Assembly: GCA_009760855.2 (NCBI GenBank)
Contig: WPIO01000266.1
Coordinates: 96,813 to 160,812, forward strand
Length of the DNA stretch: 64,000 nt
Direction: 5' to 3'
DNA from: Cristatella mucedo
Taxonomy: Eukaryota > Bryozoa > Phylactolaemata > Cristatellidae
Position numbers and translations under genes: made by a program. The notes below the pieces were generated by a model. It was not told where the DNA came from. It saw only the letters and a program-made list of their open reading frames with translations, and did no database searches. Positions 34,215-46,310 of this stretch are shown one piece after another. Position 1 is the first letter of the stretch. The number at the start of each line of letters is the position of its first letter.

Positions 34215-34530
34215 TAAATCTATGTGCAAGATGAACTGCAAAAAGCCGCCGTACAGCCGACGGTGGCAGCGTGGGCAGACCGGTCCCTATGCCGGATCAA
34301 ACTTGTTGATTGTACTCAGAGCTATCATTTGTGCGCTCAGATGCACAATTATTATTATCATGTGTTGTGGAATCCTCAATTCCAATCAAAAGTTAAAATA
34401 TGCTATTTGTGTGAATTGGAACCGCGTGTATTGGCAAAGACTTCCGTTCGACCTTCGCCTCGTTCCAGGCTCCGTCTTCCGGGATGGCAGGCAGCACTTG
34501 CCGTGGCCTGAGTTGACCACACGGACGGTC
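34215..34530 (+). repeat. Repeat family R3, copy a
   Basis: It shares order and wording with 35265-35560 (reversed) and 44850-45640: CAAGATGAACTGCAAAA, a CGGTGGCAGCGTGG segment, an AATTATTATTATCATG segment, GAATTGGAACCG, then CTTCCGTTCGACC and CAGGCTCCGTCTTCC. It is non-coding and of unknown class. Confidence 0.55.
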
Positions 34531-34599
34531 GCAGTTATTGACAAAACCCAAGATCTTATGCTGGATGCAATAATGAAGATATGCAATACTAAATAGCCT

Positions 34600-35264
34600 A
34601 TAACAAGAGTCTAACGCACGACCTGGGGCGTGAGGTGAGACCACGGTTATCATGGTTTTCCGGTCTTTAGAAATAACGTATTGTGTAAGCTTAACTTCAT
34701 TGCATTTGCAAATCCACCATGTTCAGGGCATGAGATCGTCTTTGTTTCTTTCCTGGAGCAGCTCTGGGTATAACTAGCTGGTTAATAAAGCATTAAGGCC
34801 TACAATACGGCGCGATAGATTGCTCCGGCATTAGCCATCGGCCCATACAAATCGCCGTAACGCTGCAATGTCTCCGAATTGCAGCGACAAAGAGGCTGGT
34901 GCGCTTGCCCAGTGCGAAGGTCGAGTCTAATTAGCACGATTTTGAAGTTCTTCCATCCACAAATGGACAGGTAGGGCCTACAAATCCAGCGACATGGTGG
35001 TGAAACCTGAGTGCTGCTTACGTTGTTTTACTCTGATAGCAGAGTTCGCGAAAGTGCCTAATTGCCCTAAAGCTGCAGGCCGACAGTGCGACGTGAAAGC
35101 CGGCTGTAGGGTTTAGAGCCGCGTTCGCTGCGTCGCTTTCAAGTCGAGCCGCACAGATCGTGCTACCAGATTTGCAGCTGCAAGGTCAGCATAAAAATCG
35201 TACGAGAAGAGTCGAAGCTATTAACGAAAAATACAGGGTTTTGTGAGTGTCCGTGCGGTCAATT
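34600..35264. other. No gene recognised (between R3 copies)
   Basis: Nothing recognised. It may be the spacer of an inverted R3 pair. Confidence 0.3.
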
Positions 35265-35560
35265 CCAGCGACGAAAGACGAGCGCCTCCTGTCAACTCGG
35301 AATACGGAGTCTGGAACAAGGCGATGGTCGCAAGGAAATCTTAGCTAATACAAACGGTTCCAATTCACAAAACAGGATATCCTAACTTTTGCCTGAACCT
35401 GAGGACGCAGAAACACGCGATAATAATAACTGTGTGTTTGTTAGTGCTAATTGTGCAGTCTGGAGTGAAATCGACAAGTTTGATCTTGCACGGCAGCACG
35501 CCCGTCCACGCTGCTGCCATCGGCTGTAAGACGCCTTTTAACCATTTCATCTTGCACTTA
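35265..35560 (-). repeat. Repeat family R3, copy b (inverted)
   Basis: The reverse complement aligns with 34215-34530 (TGCAAGATGAAATGG start, CAAACTTGTCGATTTCACTC, GTGAATTGGAACCG). Confidence 0.55.
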
Positions 35561-35569
35561 TAATCTTAC

Positions 35570-36335
35570 GGTGTTTTTTACTGCATAATCACGTGGTAAC
35601 TTTATATTGAATAATAATAAAGACATTATAAAGACATCTAACAGTACATATATAATATAATATTAATGTAATTTATTATAATTCACTTCTATTAATTTGA
35701 TTCCTGCAGAATAGATCATATTTTTTTCGATATTTCTGGGGAAACACGTTGCAATACACGTGCGTCCTGTCGCTTTGTAGTTAGCAATAGTTGTATGGTC
35801 GGTCTCACTGCATCAGCTGAGTTTTGTACTTGTCTTCTGTATACCTGCCTAGGTGATATTTTACGAGTTTGACGAGGCGGCAATAGTAGACGCTATTGTA
35901 CTGGTCGCTGCGTCGAAATCACTCCTGCTCTAGTAGCAAGGCTTTGGCAGCATGGCGCCAGTGTAGCTTGATTTTAGGGCGCACTATAACTGCTCGGCGG
36001 AAAAGAACCTTTGTCTATGAGCAGTGCGCTGATGGGATAGTTGCGGTTGTGATAGGATCGTGAGCACGGTTTATCGCGAGAAAGTGTGGATGCTAGGCGA
36101 GATCAGGGAGCGTATCCCTAGGGTGGCAGCATCCACCCTGGAATCCTGACCCTCAATTCCATGAAGCGCCTCAATGTCCACATGCGAGGAGGCCACTATT
36201 GACCAAGTCGTTAAGTTCGTTTCTTAATCAAAGAAGACACATAGCAATCTAGAACCCATTTCCGTTCTCCTGCTTCTTCGATGCCTGGATCTGCTATTAT
36301 CATTCATAACTACCATCATAAATATGCCATTAGCC
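35570..36335. other. AT-rich then unique DNA; no gene
   Basis: It is AT-rich at about 35570-35740. The rest has no motif-bearing frame. Confidence 0.3.
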
Positions 36336-36339
36336 TGGG

Positions 36340-37910
36340 GTCATGCACCAGCACCTTTCAAAGAGGGTTGTGGTCAGGCCACTATTTAAGAAAACAACAC
36401 TAGACCGAGACAAATTGAGCAACTTTTGCCAAGTCTCCCTTCAACCGTTCCAATCCAAGACACTGGAACGAGTCGTGGCAGACCAGCTGAGCTCATGTAT
36501 TGAAACTTCAAATCTTTTATCTGTAAGTTGTTTTCTGGCCTTTAGATCTCATCCGCCACGTAGTCAGCATTTCTTCGCATGTACCTTCTTAGAAGGGCCG
36601 CCTTAGGTAGAGTCTCACTGCTTGTTTTGCTCGATGTGTTTTGCTCTTTTTGATACTATAGATCACCAAGTCCTTCTTGAGAGCATGTCTTCACGCCTGG
36701 GATTCAACAGTACTGCACTGTAATGGTTGAGGATCTATATCAGTTAAAAATTCCAGAGTATTGATGTGGGTGGACAAAGATCATTCGAGTAGCGAAGTAT
36801 GGGGTACCTCAGGGCTCAGTGCCCGGTACGGTTTTGTAGAGTTTCTACTCTCCCTCTGGCCGAGCTGATGGCCAGGCACAATCTAGGCTTTCACTTCTAT
36901 GCAGATGACACTCAATTGTACCTTGGCTTTCGTCCCTCCCAGCCCTCTAGTACGTCGAATCCTCTCAACTGCCTTTTTTCAGGTATTGATGACATCCGCA
37001 CATGGATGGCAGCAAACATTTTAAATTGAATGATGATAACACCAACTTACTAGTCATAGACAGACCAAGTGGAATTCAGAAATTAGGAAACCAAACGCTC
37101 AAAATTGGCTCTGCAATCGATCAGATATTGAATCTCGGCCAAATCTGTGTGCCCTGTTCCAAAGTGACCTTTCATTAGACGACCACCTCAGCTACACAGT
37201 CAAGTCTGCCAACCTTTAGCTGTATCACATTGCAAAAGTTCGGGCTTGTTTAGATAGGGATACAGCATTTAAATTGGTCCATGCATTTGCGACATCCCGT
37301 CTTTCCGTCGTTGTTTTCTGTAACTCACTGCTTGCTAAGCTATCGGCGCATGCAATCGGGCGCTTACAGCAGGTGCAAAACTCGGCAGCTAGGCTTGTCT
37401 GCCGGTACCCTCGCAGTTGCCACGTCGTACCACTTTTAGCTGACTGGCACTGGCATCCATCCAATCAGGCATCGAATTGCCTTTAAGGTTTTGTCACTCA
37501 CTTATAAGTCTCTTTATTCTCTGGCTCCAACCTACGCATCATAACTACTGCCCCACATAGGCATCCCACCGCCCACTTTTCCTAATTAAATCCTTTAGCT
37601 TTACCTATTACAAGCCTCAAATACGTTCGAGACCCTGCTTGTAGTTCGTATGCTTTCAAACTGTGGAACTCACCCCGACTGACGAAGAGACATCCGTTAA
37701 ATTGACGACATTTAAAGAGAATCTGAAATTTCACCTCTTCATCACAGTACTAAGTAGATCCATATGATACGACGTTTGTGTGCATACTCATGCTGATACC
37801 ATGCATACTGCCGCTAACCTTATTTACATGCTAACTCTGTGCATGTCACCTCTAACCAGTTTTTTATTTGTTATTTGTTTCGCTTGTTAATTAATTCAAA
37901 TAACACTTTG
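36340..37910 (+). mobile_element. LINE-B copy (RT to 3' UTR)
   Basis: It reads in order: VRPLFKKTTLDRDKLSNF (36366-36425), TLERVVADQLSS, MARHNLGFHFYADDTQLYLG (36868-36925), the ARLVCRYPRSCHVVPLLADW segment near 37395-37450, and the 3' UTR to about 37900. Frameshifts and stops are numerous. The terminal stem-loop is lost. Confidence 0.8.
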
Positions 37911-38237
37911 AATACATCAAAGGTGGGCTAGGCCACATCATACGTGGGCCAAGCCATATCAAAGGGGGGCAAAAAAACATCCAAGGCGGAACCGTGTGCA
38001 AAAACCTACCATTAGCCTGCCGCAGGACTACGTATAATTATGTGTGATAATCACATAGTTATTTACTGTAGTGAATATTGTAATTTATGACCTGGCTACT
38101 GTATAAGTTGTAGTTTTAAATTCTTCCCATCATCGGCTACTTGGTACCGCACATAACAACGAATCAGGCTCACTGACGTTTATTCAAGCGATACCGAAGC
38201 GGGCCAGTACACCAGCGCCCCTTTGGCGTCGTCAACG

Positions 38238-38376
38238 AATATAATTCATTTGCATAGCGCCCCAAGAGAACTTATCTCTATTCAGGCGCTTCTCATATGC
38301 CTCAGGGCTCGAGCCCACGACCTGAGCCAGACTTTAGTCAGGGATAGCACCTTAAACGCTGGACCAAACCAGCTCG
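38238..38376 (-). mobile_element. SINE-1 copy
   Basis: It is a well preserved reversed copy flanking kinase copy 2. The mirror-image position beside copy 3 (49310) also holds a SINE-1. Confidence 0.8.
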
Positions 38377-38404
38377 GCGTAACTCGCCAGGCCTTGGCCG
38401 TCCG

Positions 38405-38490
38405 TTAATAATAATAATAATGATCTTGATAAAGCGCCCTCAGAGAACTTTATCTCTTTCTAGGCGCTTTACATTTGCTGAAAACTGGGA
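38405..38490 (-). mobile_element. LINE-B 3'-tail fragment
   Basis: AATAATAATAAT plus the terminal stem-loop (GCGCCCTCAGAGAACTTTAT) are present in reverse, truncated after TTTGCTG. Confidence 0.75.
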
Positions 38491-39629
38491 TTTTCTTCTC
38501 TTTATGCTGCCGTACAAATCTTTTGTAAATATTATTAGCTAGTAAAAGGTCACCTAAATGCAGCACCATTCCCAAGTTGCATGCAGAAACTTCACGAGCT
38601 ATGCTGGTTGAGCGTATTTTAAGGAGATGTCAAACGCTGTTTCAAAGAAACCATACAGATATTTTGAGTTTCACGAAAATCGTGGCACAATACTCGCGTG
38701 GCTCTTTTACGTGCTGGATTGTTGTAGATTTTACACAGACTACACAGAAATTAAAACACTTGGAGCCGGAGGCTTCGGACACGTCTTCAAAGTTAAGCAC
38801 AGAATGAACGGTTTGCTTTTTGCTCTAAAGGAAATCATCATTGATCAAGAGTAAGAGCTCATAAGAGCTTAGTTGATAGATATTGCCAGTGCCGATGCCG
38901 GTGTGAAATTTTCTTTTGATCCACTGGTTTTGCTCCTTTATACAGGTCCCGAGAGAAAGCCATTAAGGAGGTAACAATTCTCGTCAACTTGTCCCATGAT
39001 AACATTGTCCGGTACTCCGACAGTTTCATTACGGCTTTTCATTGCCAAAAAAGGCGATGGCAGCAGCATCCAGTCGTTGGTACCTACTTGGTAACGGTAT
39101 TTTGTTTTATCCGCTTCTTGAATTGCCTAGGTTGCTTGCTGTGTTCGTGGGCCACGTGGTCGAGATCTTGCAGTGCTAGTAATCCTTCCGGTCTCGTCGA
39201 TCAGATCTGCCCAGTCCACAGATGATGGCTTTGATGAACTTGAATGACTTGATGAAATCGAACTTATGCTTTCGCCTCGATCGGCCGGCCGTTTGTCGTC
39301 TTATGGCACTCTCTCGATTCAGGAGAACAACGAAGACTGCATCCCGGCTGCCGACATTTACTTGCTGGGCCTAACCTCACTCGAGCTGATTGTGAATCCA
39401 AAGACTGATCACGAGCGGAACGAATTGCTCGTGAAGGCGCACCGAGGCCAGCTGCCGAAACTTGATAAGTGCGAGGTGCGTGCCTAAGCCCAAAAAACAA
39501 GACTCGGCAGCTTCACGCCGATCTTTCTGCAGCTCCTTGTTGGGGCCGGCGAAGCAAACTCACTCGCTCGTCCGCCAGCCAGCCGGTTTTGCCGTAGTCG
39601 CCCCACTAGTGAAATGCCACGCATAATAA

Positions 39630-41325
39630 TAATAATAATAATAATGATAATAATAATACATCCGTATATTACCATTGGAGAACTGAATCTATTTCTAGGC
39701 AGTTCGCAGATGCTGTAGCGAAAGCATCACCGAATGAAGGTTGGTGACATCTGCAAGAAGCAGGCATAGTGAAATCAAGTACATGCACAAGAAGAAGGAA
39801 TCGCAAAGACCCTGATGTAATAAAAAGTTGCGTCGTACGACTCTTTTTAAACGTCGTCAGGTCAGGGGGCAATTTGACACGTGCTTCGGAAGGGAATTCC
39901 AGGCCTTGGGACCAGAAAAAATACAGGTATCGTCTCCAGCTGTTTTAAGGTTTGTAAGAGGTTTGGCTAAACGATTCGAGTCAGAACAGCCGGTTGTACG
40001 ATTCTTTGGATGGTGAGGGAGTAATATTGGCAGGTAGGCTGAAGCCAGAGAAGGAAGAGACCTTTAAGTAAGTGACAGAACCTTAAAGTCGCTGAGCTGC
40101 TTGACTGGTAACCAATGCGGGTCCACGAGAAGTGGCGTGATGTTGTAATTTTGACGTCAACGACAGACAAGCCTAGGTGCAGAGTTTTGCACCATCGGTA
40201 AGCGCCCGATTGCATGCTCCGGGGGCCGGCAAGCAGTGAGTTTCAGAAGTCAAGACGGGAGGTCACTAAAGCATGGACCAATTTAGACACAGTATCCCTC
40301 ACCGAATGAGCTCAAATTTTGGCAATGCTCTGTAGCTGCAGGTATTTGGACTTGACTGGGGAGCTGATGTTGTCGTCTAATAAAAGGTCGTAAGATATCT
40401 AGATTATGTGCTGAGTTTACAGGAGAGAAGTTTGCTGAGCCAATTTTGATCGTCTGGTTTTCCAATTTCTGAATCACACGTGGCTTGGCCATGACTGATA
40501 ATTTGGTTTTTAAAATCATTCAATTTAAGAACGTTTGGTACAAGCCCTGTGCAGATCTTATCAATACATGCAGCAAGGTAGTTGAGAGAATTCGTCGTGC
40601 CGGAGAAGGTAAAGAGTAAAGTGTAGTCCTTAGTGTCATCTGCATGGAAGTGAAAGCCTAGATTATGCTTGGCTATTTCATCGGCATAAGGAAGAGTATA
40701 GCCTACGCCAAGAAGTGGGTGTAGAACAGAGCCCTGTCGTAACCCGTCCAAAGGGGCTCCATGGAATATCTTCGCCCGTTCACGTCAATACCCTGGATTC
40801 TAGCACTGATTTAGGTAGTTCCCGAGCCATTGCAGTGCAGTGCTAGTGATACCCAGGCGAGATGGGAGACACGCAAGAAGGACTGTGGGACTAATTGTAT
40901 CAAATTTCGCTGAAAGATCAAGTAGAGCAAGTATTGCGATTTTCCCAAAGTCTTCATTCCTGAGAACGTCGCTATACACCGGAGGCGATGCTGAATCTGT
41001 GTTGTGATAGGCTCTAATCCCAGACTCGAACTTACTAGCTAGGTTTCAGGTCACTTGAGTTCAGAGATAAGAGTTCGGTGGATCTGCCACAACTCATTCT
41101 AGTTTCTTTGATTGGAACTGGATAAGGGAGCCAAGACAGAAACTGCACAAGTCCTATTCGTCTTGCGTTTCGTTCATAGTTAGTGGCTTAACAACAACCC
41201 TTTGAATGGTGCAGGATCATGACCTTGGGCTAAGGACACATTCATTATACTAGTTATGCATGGGAGCTGCAGATATAAGCATCTTAAAAGTAGGTCAGTA
41301 GGAATAGGACGTAGAGGAGCCGTGA
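39630..41325 (-). mobile_element. LINE-B copy shared with kinase copy 3
   Basis: It runs in reverse from the (ATT)n tail at about 39626-39660 to pol segments near 41300. The minus-strand frame at 40404-40751 holds the LGFHFHADDT-type RT motif. The part from 39626 to about 40630 is closely matched by 46311-47310 in the opposite orientation. Confidence 0.8.
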
Positions 41326-41327
41326 TG

Positions 41328-41480
41328 GCACTCTAAGTAAGGCGGTTCCCCTTTGCAGCCTGGATCTTGGAAGTCGCTGGTTCAACTCCTGCAGTGGGCG
41401 ATCCTTTATTGCAGCTTTAGGCAGTGGGGAAAGCATTACAGGCTCTTCTGGAGCCGTTCATCAGTGGCAGCTACAGTAGT
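41328..41480 (+). mobile_element. SINE-2 copy
   Basis: The head GCCGTGATGGCACTCTAAG with B-box CTGGTTCAACTCC is followed by AGTGGGCGATCCTTTATTGC and GGCTCTTCTGGAGCC. Confidence 0.6.
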
Positions 41481-41829
41481 GACTCAGCGTGATGTGTGAA
41501 AGCGTTTCGCCTACTCGTCTCTTTTTCATCGACCGGTCGACAAATAGGCCGAAACGTATGAGTTACCTGGTTAGGCGACGTGATAACTCGACAAGCTGAA
41601 ATCAAACAGTGCATCGCGTAGCTGCATCAAGAACCCGTCTTTAGGTGGTCAGCTGTGCATGCACCCAGCCGGTGCAAGGTACGGGTGAAGCTAACTGCAC
41701 ACGTCTTCAGCATTGGCTGCATTACCTTGCTTCAGCTTTGGCTTTCTGAGTCCTATCTGCTAATAGATTTGACATGCAAGATAAAAATTTCAAAAGCTTC
41801 CGGTTGAATTAAGCACCCTGCTATCGTAG

Positions 41830-42200
41830 CTTACTACGTCGCTAAAATGTCATGGATTTAGCCTTTCAGTGTGAAAATGCAGTCTACCAGCAAAACCCAG
41901 AAACGAGAAAATGAATGAAACCAAGTGTCACTTTTAGTCGCCGAAATAAGCATTGTTAATATGCTCATTTCCAGTGGGAAGGTGCTATCTCTAGGTGGTA
42001 ACCTCTCTCTTTTCACAAACAACTCTTTACGGTACACAAGGTCATCCGCTGATTAGCAGAAAATGGCCTTACCGGGCACTACTGTGGAGGTAGCGTTACT
42101 AGAGAGTGGCATGTGATCACATTTTGAGAGAAACCCATTAACATAGAGCTAAAGCTTCTAGGCAGCGATTTCGTGCACGGCTTGATTATCTTCTATTCAC
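41830..42200. other. No gene recognised
   Basis: Intron-like DNA within kinase copy 2. Confidence 0.3.
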
Positions 42201-42206
42201 TAAGAC

Positions 42207-42345
42207 GAGATCGTTTGGTCCAGTGGCCAAGGTGCTCGCCCAACCATCATCCGGCCGAGGTAGTGGGCTAATGCTCCGTGACAGACGAAGACGTGCCCGA
42301 ATAGAGAGTAAGTTCTCCAGCAATTCAATAAAAATGAATAATGTA
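42207..42345 (+). mobile_element. SINE-1 copy, diverged
   Basis: GTTTGGTCCAGTGGCCAAGG and AGGTGCTCGCC match the SINE-1 head. CCCGAATAGAGAGTAAGTTC matches its tail. Confidence 0.6.
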
Positions 42346-42379
42346 GGTAAATATAATATGATCTCAGATTACACGTTCT

Positions 42380-42415
42380 CTTCTCTATCTCTCTGTCTCT
42401 CTGTCTCTGTCTCTG

Positions 42416-42490
<75 letters not shown>
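42380..42490. repeat. (CT)n microsatellite
   Basis: CTCTGT units grade into pure CT. Confidence 0.97.
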
Positions 42491-42491
<1 letters not shown>

Positions 42492-42829
42492 ACTCTCATT
42501 TAAGAAGCTCCTATTGGGCTGAGCAGTGACTGTTGCAATACTATAGGTAGGCGACGTCTCAGCATAACCTACGTTCGATTGACCATGATGCAGCAATGGC
42601 TACTGCAGCATAATAATAAAGTGATGCATCGTTTCTGTAGTATCCCTTAGCTAGTGACATTTCAACTTTCTAGAATAGTGTGCCTTATCCTAGCTCCCGA
42701 TCCACCGTTTTCAGTGTTCGCTTTGGTAGGCCTATGGTGGGTGCTTTATTATAGCGCCTCACGTTTGACTTGCATTTCACTAAGTAGCTACGCAACTAAG
42801 CAATTTGACGAAACCAAATGACTAAGTGT

Positions 42830-43640
42830 CTTATTCTAAAGTGATCTTTCATTAGGCGAACATATCAGCTTCAGTCAAGTCTGCCTACTGTCAGCTACAT
42901 AATATCGCTTCGATTCGGGTTCACTTAGACAGGGATATTACGTCTAAATTAGTCCCGTGCATTTGCGATGTCCATTCTTGATCTCTTTTACTCACGGTTT
43001 TCTGGCATCCGGAATCTTATTGTTGATGCAAAAAAGGCAGCTAGCCTTGTTTATCGTGAGGTTGAGTTGCAATATCACTTTTCGCCTACCAACACTGGCT
43101 CGTAAGTAAGTAGCCGCAAGGATTTGGTCACTAACTTGTAGGTCCCTTCATTATTTGGCTCCAGCCTACCTATCAGATCTGCTCCCACACCAGGCTGAGC
43201 GTCGTACCACCCACTTTTCTGACTCAAAGCGCTTACGTATACGTCGTATGAAGCTCAAACCATTTGGAGACCGCCCCTTAAGTTCCTATTCCTACATACT
43301 GGTAACCCCGACTGATGTCACATCATCAACTGACCCGAGGATATTAAAAAAAAATGCAATCATGCACTAATTTATAGCGACATTTAGTGGGTCCTTGTGA
43401 TTCATTATTTTTGTGCATTTGTGTGCTGACACGGCGAGTGCTGCGACTAACTGTATCTAAAAGAACACCCTGTGAATGTCGCATCCAACAATTTTATATT
43501 TGATGATATTGCAATTGTTACCAGTGGTCATTTGGTCATGCCTCCTTTACTACATCTGTAAAGTGCCTAGCAACAGATTGAGCTCTCTCCTGGTGCTATG
43601 TGAAGCTATGATTGCAGTTATTGCTATTATTTACTAAATT
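42830..43640 (+). mobile_element. LINE-B 3' copy
   Basis: It contains LINE-B pol end segments (MAPAYLSDLLPHQAERRTTH-like frame at 43155-43370) and a 3' UTR with a decayed stem-loop near 43560-43610. Confidence 0.7.
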
Positions 43641-43938
43641 TATAGTTAGTCGTTTTTAAATGCATGCCTTTAAAATTTATATTTTATGAAATGTGTTCGT
43701 TGTTATTAATAACTTTTTTATTCGCATTACTACAATGGATGTTCCACATTTATTGGTTACTTGTGGTACCGTACCTAGTCCCAGGCTTAAATATGATTGG
43801 CCTTGGCCGTTATAGGCGACACTTCTTTTGAACGATACTCGTGGGATGCTTCACCCTGAAGAACGATTTCGCACCAAAGTGGCGAAAGTGAAGGAACATA
43901 TCGAAAGTTTCCACAAGTTAAGGCGGGAGGCACCGTAG

Positions 43939-44440
43939 AGAAATATCGTCCTCAGATCCACAATAAAAGTCCATTGATGCATCACAGCGATCTATATTTG
44001 TCCTCTGTACTCATCGAACAGAGAAAAGCTACCAACCCAACTTGCTGCCGTTGCTTACGTTTATGTTGACTTGTTACTGTTGCTAAAGTAAATACTTTAA
44101 ATGCTTATGTTGTCTGTTTAACATAACGTGCTACTTGCACGGCTGTGCTTGATCGGTTTTACTCATCGCCTCCTTCGTCTCCATAAATACAACAAGATGA
44201 AGCTGGTAATAAAGTGATCGCTGATGAAAATTACTACGATGCTCTAAAACGACTAAATCAGCTGCTAGCTTTCACACGTGCTGCTCAAGATACTTGCTAA
44301 TTGGTCAGAGATAGCTATCACAATTTCTGCACGCTCATGTGTGGAAAGGACGATTCTCGCAACAGAGGAAAAGCGAAATGAGAAATATCATTCTTTCAGT
44401 CGGTAGAGCTCCGTGCCTCTAGGTCTTAGGGCGCTATACA
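43939..44440 (+). other. 3' flank of kinase copy 2
   Basis: It is reverse-complement similar to 19740-20282 downstream of copy 1, confirming that the gene ends here. It closes with GGGCGCTATACAAATAATT. Confidence 0.55.
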
Positions 44441-44849
44441 AATAATTATATTTTTTAGCCGGCCTGAGTAAGCTGTTGGCTCTATGCGATCCAGATCGCG
44501 GCCGGGCATGGACCCCGGACCAGGTTCCCAGACGCTTGCCACGAAGTACAATAGCCACAGATTCTGGAATTGAGCTTATCTCCTATGCCGAAAAGCTTTC
44601 GTCTGCGAAGTGGAGTCCAATCATTCAGTGTATACAAATCACTTTACTAAGAAAAAGATCTCATGCTAATTTGATTCCTATTTATCTAACTGTCATAATT
44701 GAGCCAGCAGAATCACTTTGGCCAGCGTTGGCCCAATGAAAAACGCTAATATCTCAAAAGCTTCATCGACGTGTTTATTTTAATTCAATAACAAGTTAGG
44801 GCGTGTGATAATGTATTTATAAACACTGGTAATACAATTCCAAGCGTAA
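44441..44849. other. No gene recognised
   Basis: An 87-codon frame at 44476-44739 has no motif. Confidence 0.3.
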
Positions 44850-45640
44850 GACAAACTGCTGAAAAGGCGCCGTGCGGCTGACAGTAGCAGTGAGCTCGGG
44901 CCTTTCACTCTGCGGCACCGCCAAACTTATCGATTTTACTCTGTCTATGCTGGATACATTATTACCACGGGCTATCAGTAAAGAACGCGACATGACGAAG
45001 CTTAGTCGAAAGCAGGTATCAAAAAATACATTTCCTAGCCCTGCCAACTTCCCTGGGCACTCCAGGTCTCTGAATATAAACAGCCTCGGCGGTTACCGTC
45101 ACTCGATTGCAGGCACGCCTAATGTTAACTTTTTTCCATAATCTGTGGTTCCAACACTCATAAATCCATTTGCCAAGACAATATTGTCAATTTCCGCTGT
45201 ACACTAGGCCATAAAATCGCCGCAACATCGTCGGCACGGCCATCGGGCCATAAACTGCCAGCAGCAGGAATAGCAAAGCCACAGTATAACATACATTGTC
45301 GGAGCACGGCTACAACATTGGCCACAACACTAAGAAAAACGTAGCTGGGCCGTTGGCGTTTAAATGCAAACAGCCCAGCCCCCAGCCAAATTTCCCCACG
45401 ATCTACAAATCGCCCGTCAGCAGGCCCAAAACCTGGAACAAGAAACACAACGAGCGTATGACAGATTACACAGTATCTACAAAACATCCACAATTACATG
45501 CTCAAGTTCATGCAAAATTTAAGATACGCACTTTTCGTGAACTGAAACCGCACCTGTTATTACAGACTTCCGTCCGACCATCGAATCGTTCCTGGCTCCG
45601 TCTCTCGATCTGGCAGACAAGTGGTCATCGTAGCTCGAAT
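44850..45640 (+). repeat. Repeat family R3, copy c (interrupted)
   Basis: The 44860-44955 part (ACAGTAGCAGTGAGC, GCCAAACTTATCGATTTTAC) and the 45520-45620 part (GAACTGAAACCGCACCTG, CTTCCGTCCGACCATCG) match the two ends of R3. About 0.5 kb of other DNA lies between. Confidence 0.45.
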
Positions 45641-46310
45641 GGTATCGTCCTCATAGAAGGTCGTTTCGCTTGGTATTTCTCGTCAATACCTAACACGATG
45701 CGTCCGAGGCGATGCGTTGGAATATATGTGAGTTGTGCTGCTTTGCGGTTTTCAGAGCGATAGTTGTACAGTTGGTATGGCTGCGGCCGCACTTCTCTTC
45801 GCTGTACTTTTCACAGGTTCTGGTTTTTGCACTTAACAAGGTAGCAGCAGTCGGTCCCACCGTACGTCCCACTGGGCCGATACTATGCGTTCTCTAATAG
45901 AGAGGCATTTCTCGAAACTCGCCGCCCGTTCACGTGACCGCTGATTTTTGAACAGGCTTCCGGTGAAAAATAGTTCATGCAAAATAGTTCATACAAACTA
46001 GCTCGTAATCGGGGGGGGGGGTAGGGCATTCCGCTCCTTTAATTTCCATTGCCCTTCTTTAATGTCCGGACTGTCGGAAATTTGCTTGCTCACGACCCGT
46101 AGTGCCCGCGACGCGGCTAATTGAGTTTGCAGCCTCCAGATGTCGTCTGGGTTGCTAGGTTTCAGCCGAGAGCCGGCGTACCGCACTGGAATCGAGTCAT
46201 TCTTATCGCACCGGCTGTATCGTCATGCCGCCTTCTGGTCCTAGCCGCGTCAACAGAGCGACCGAAACTCCTTCGCGTGTCATCCGCATTTCAATATCAA
46301 CAGTCGGTCC
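45641..46310. other. No gene recognised
   Basis: It contains a G10 run at about 46012-46021. Frames here lack motifs. The kinase copy 3 duplication begins at about 46311. Confidence 0.35.

Larger units (their letters stand above)
38648..43938 (+). pseudogene. eIF2-alpha-kinase-like gene, copy 2 (catalytic part deleted)
   Basis: This copy is inverted relative to copies 1 and 3. Exons: 38648-38850 (GAGGFGHVFK P-loop, FALKE Lys), 38946 to about 39105 (SREKAIKEVTILVNLSH, alpha-C Glu kept, then a frameshift in an A-run near 39045-39050), 39323-39475 (DIYLLGLTSLEL, HRGQLPKLDKCE), about 41515-41700 (decayed alpha-H exon), 43816-43938 (HPEERFRTKVAKVKEHIE tail, TAG stop). About 0.9 kb containing the catalytic-loop and DFG exons is missing between about 39240 and 39262, judged against copy 3. 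A LINE-B (39630-41325) interrupts the gene and is shared with copy 3, so it predates that duplication. It cannot encode an active kinase. Confidence 0.75.

Noticed and set aside
42200-42499. Arg-Glu and Ser-Leu repeat frames
   Set aside because: Translation of the CT microsatellite.
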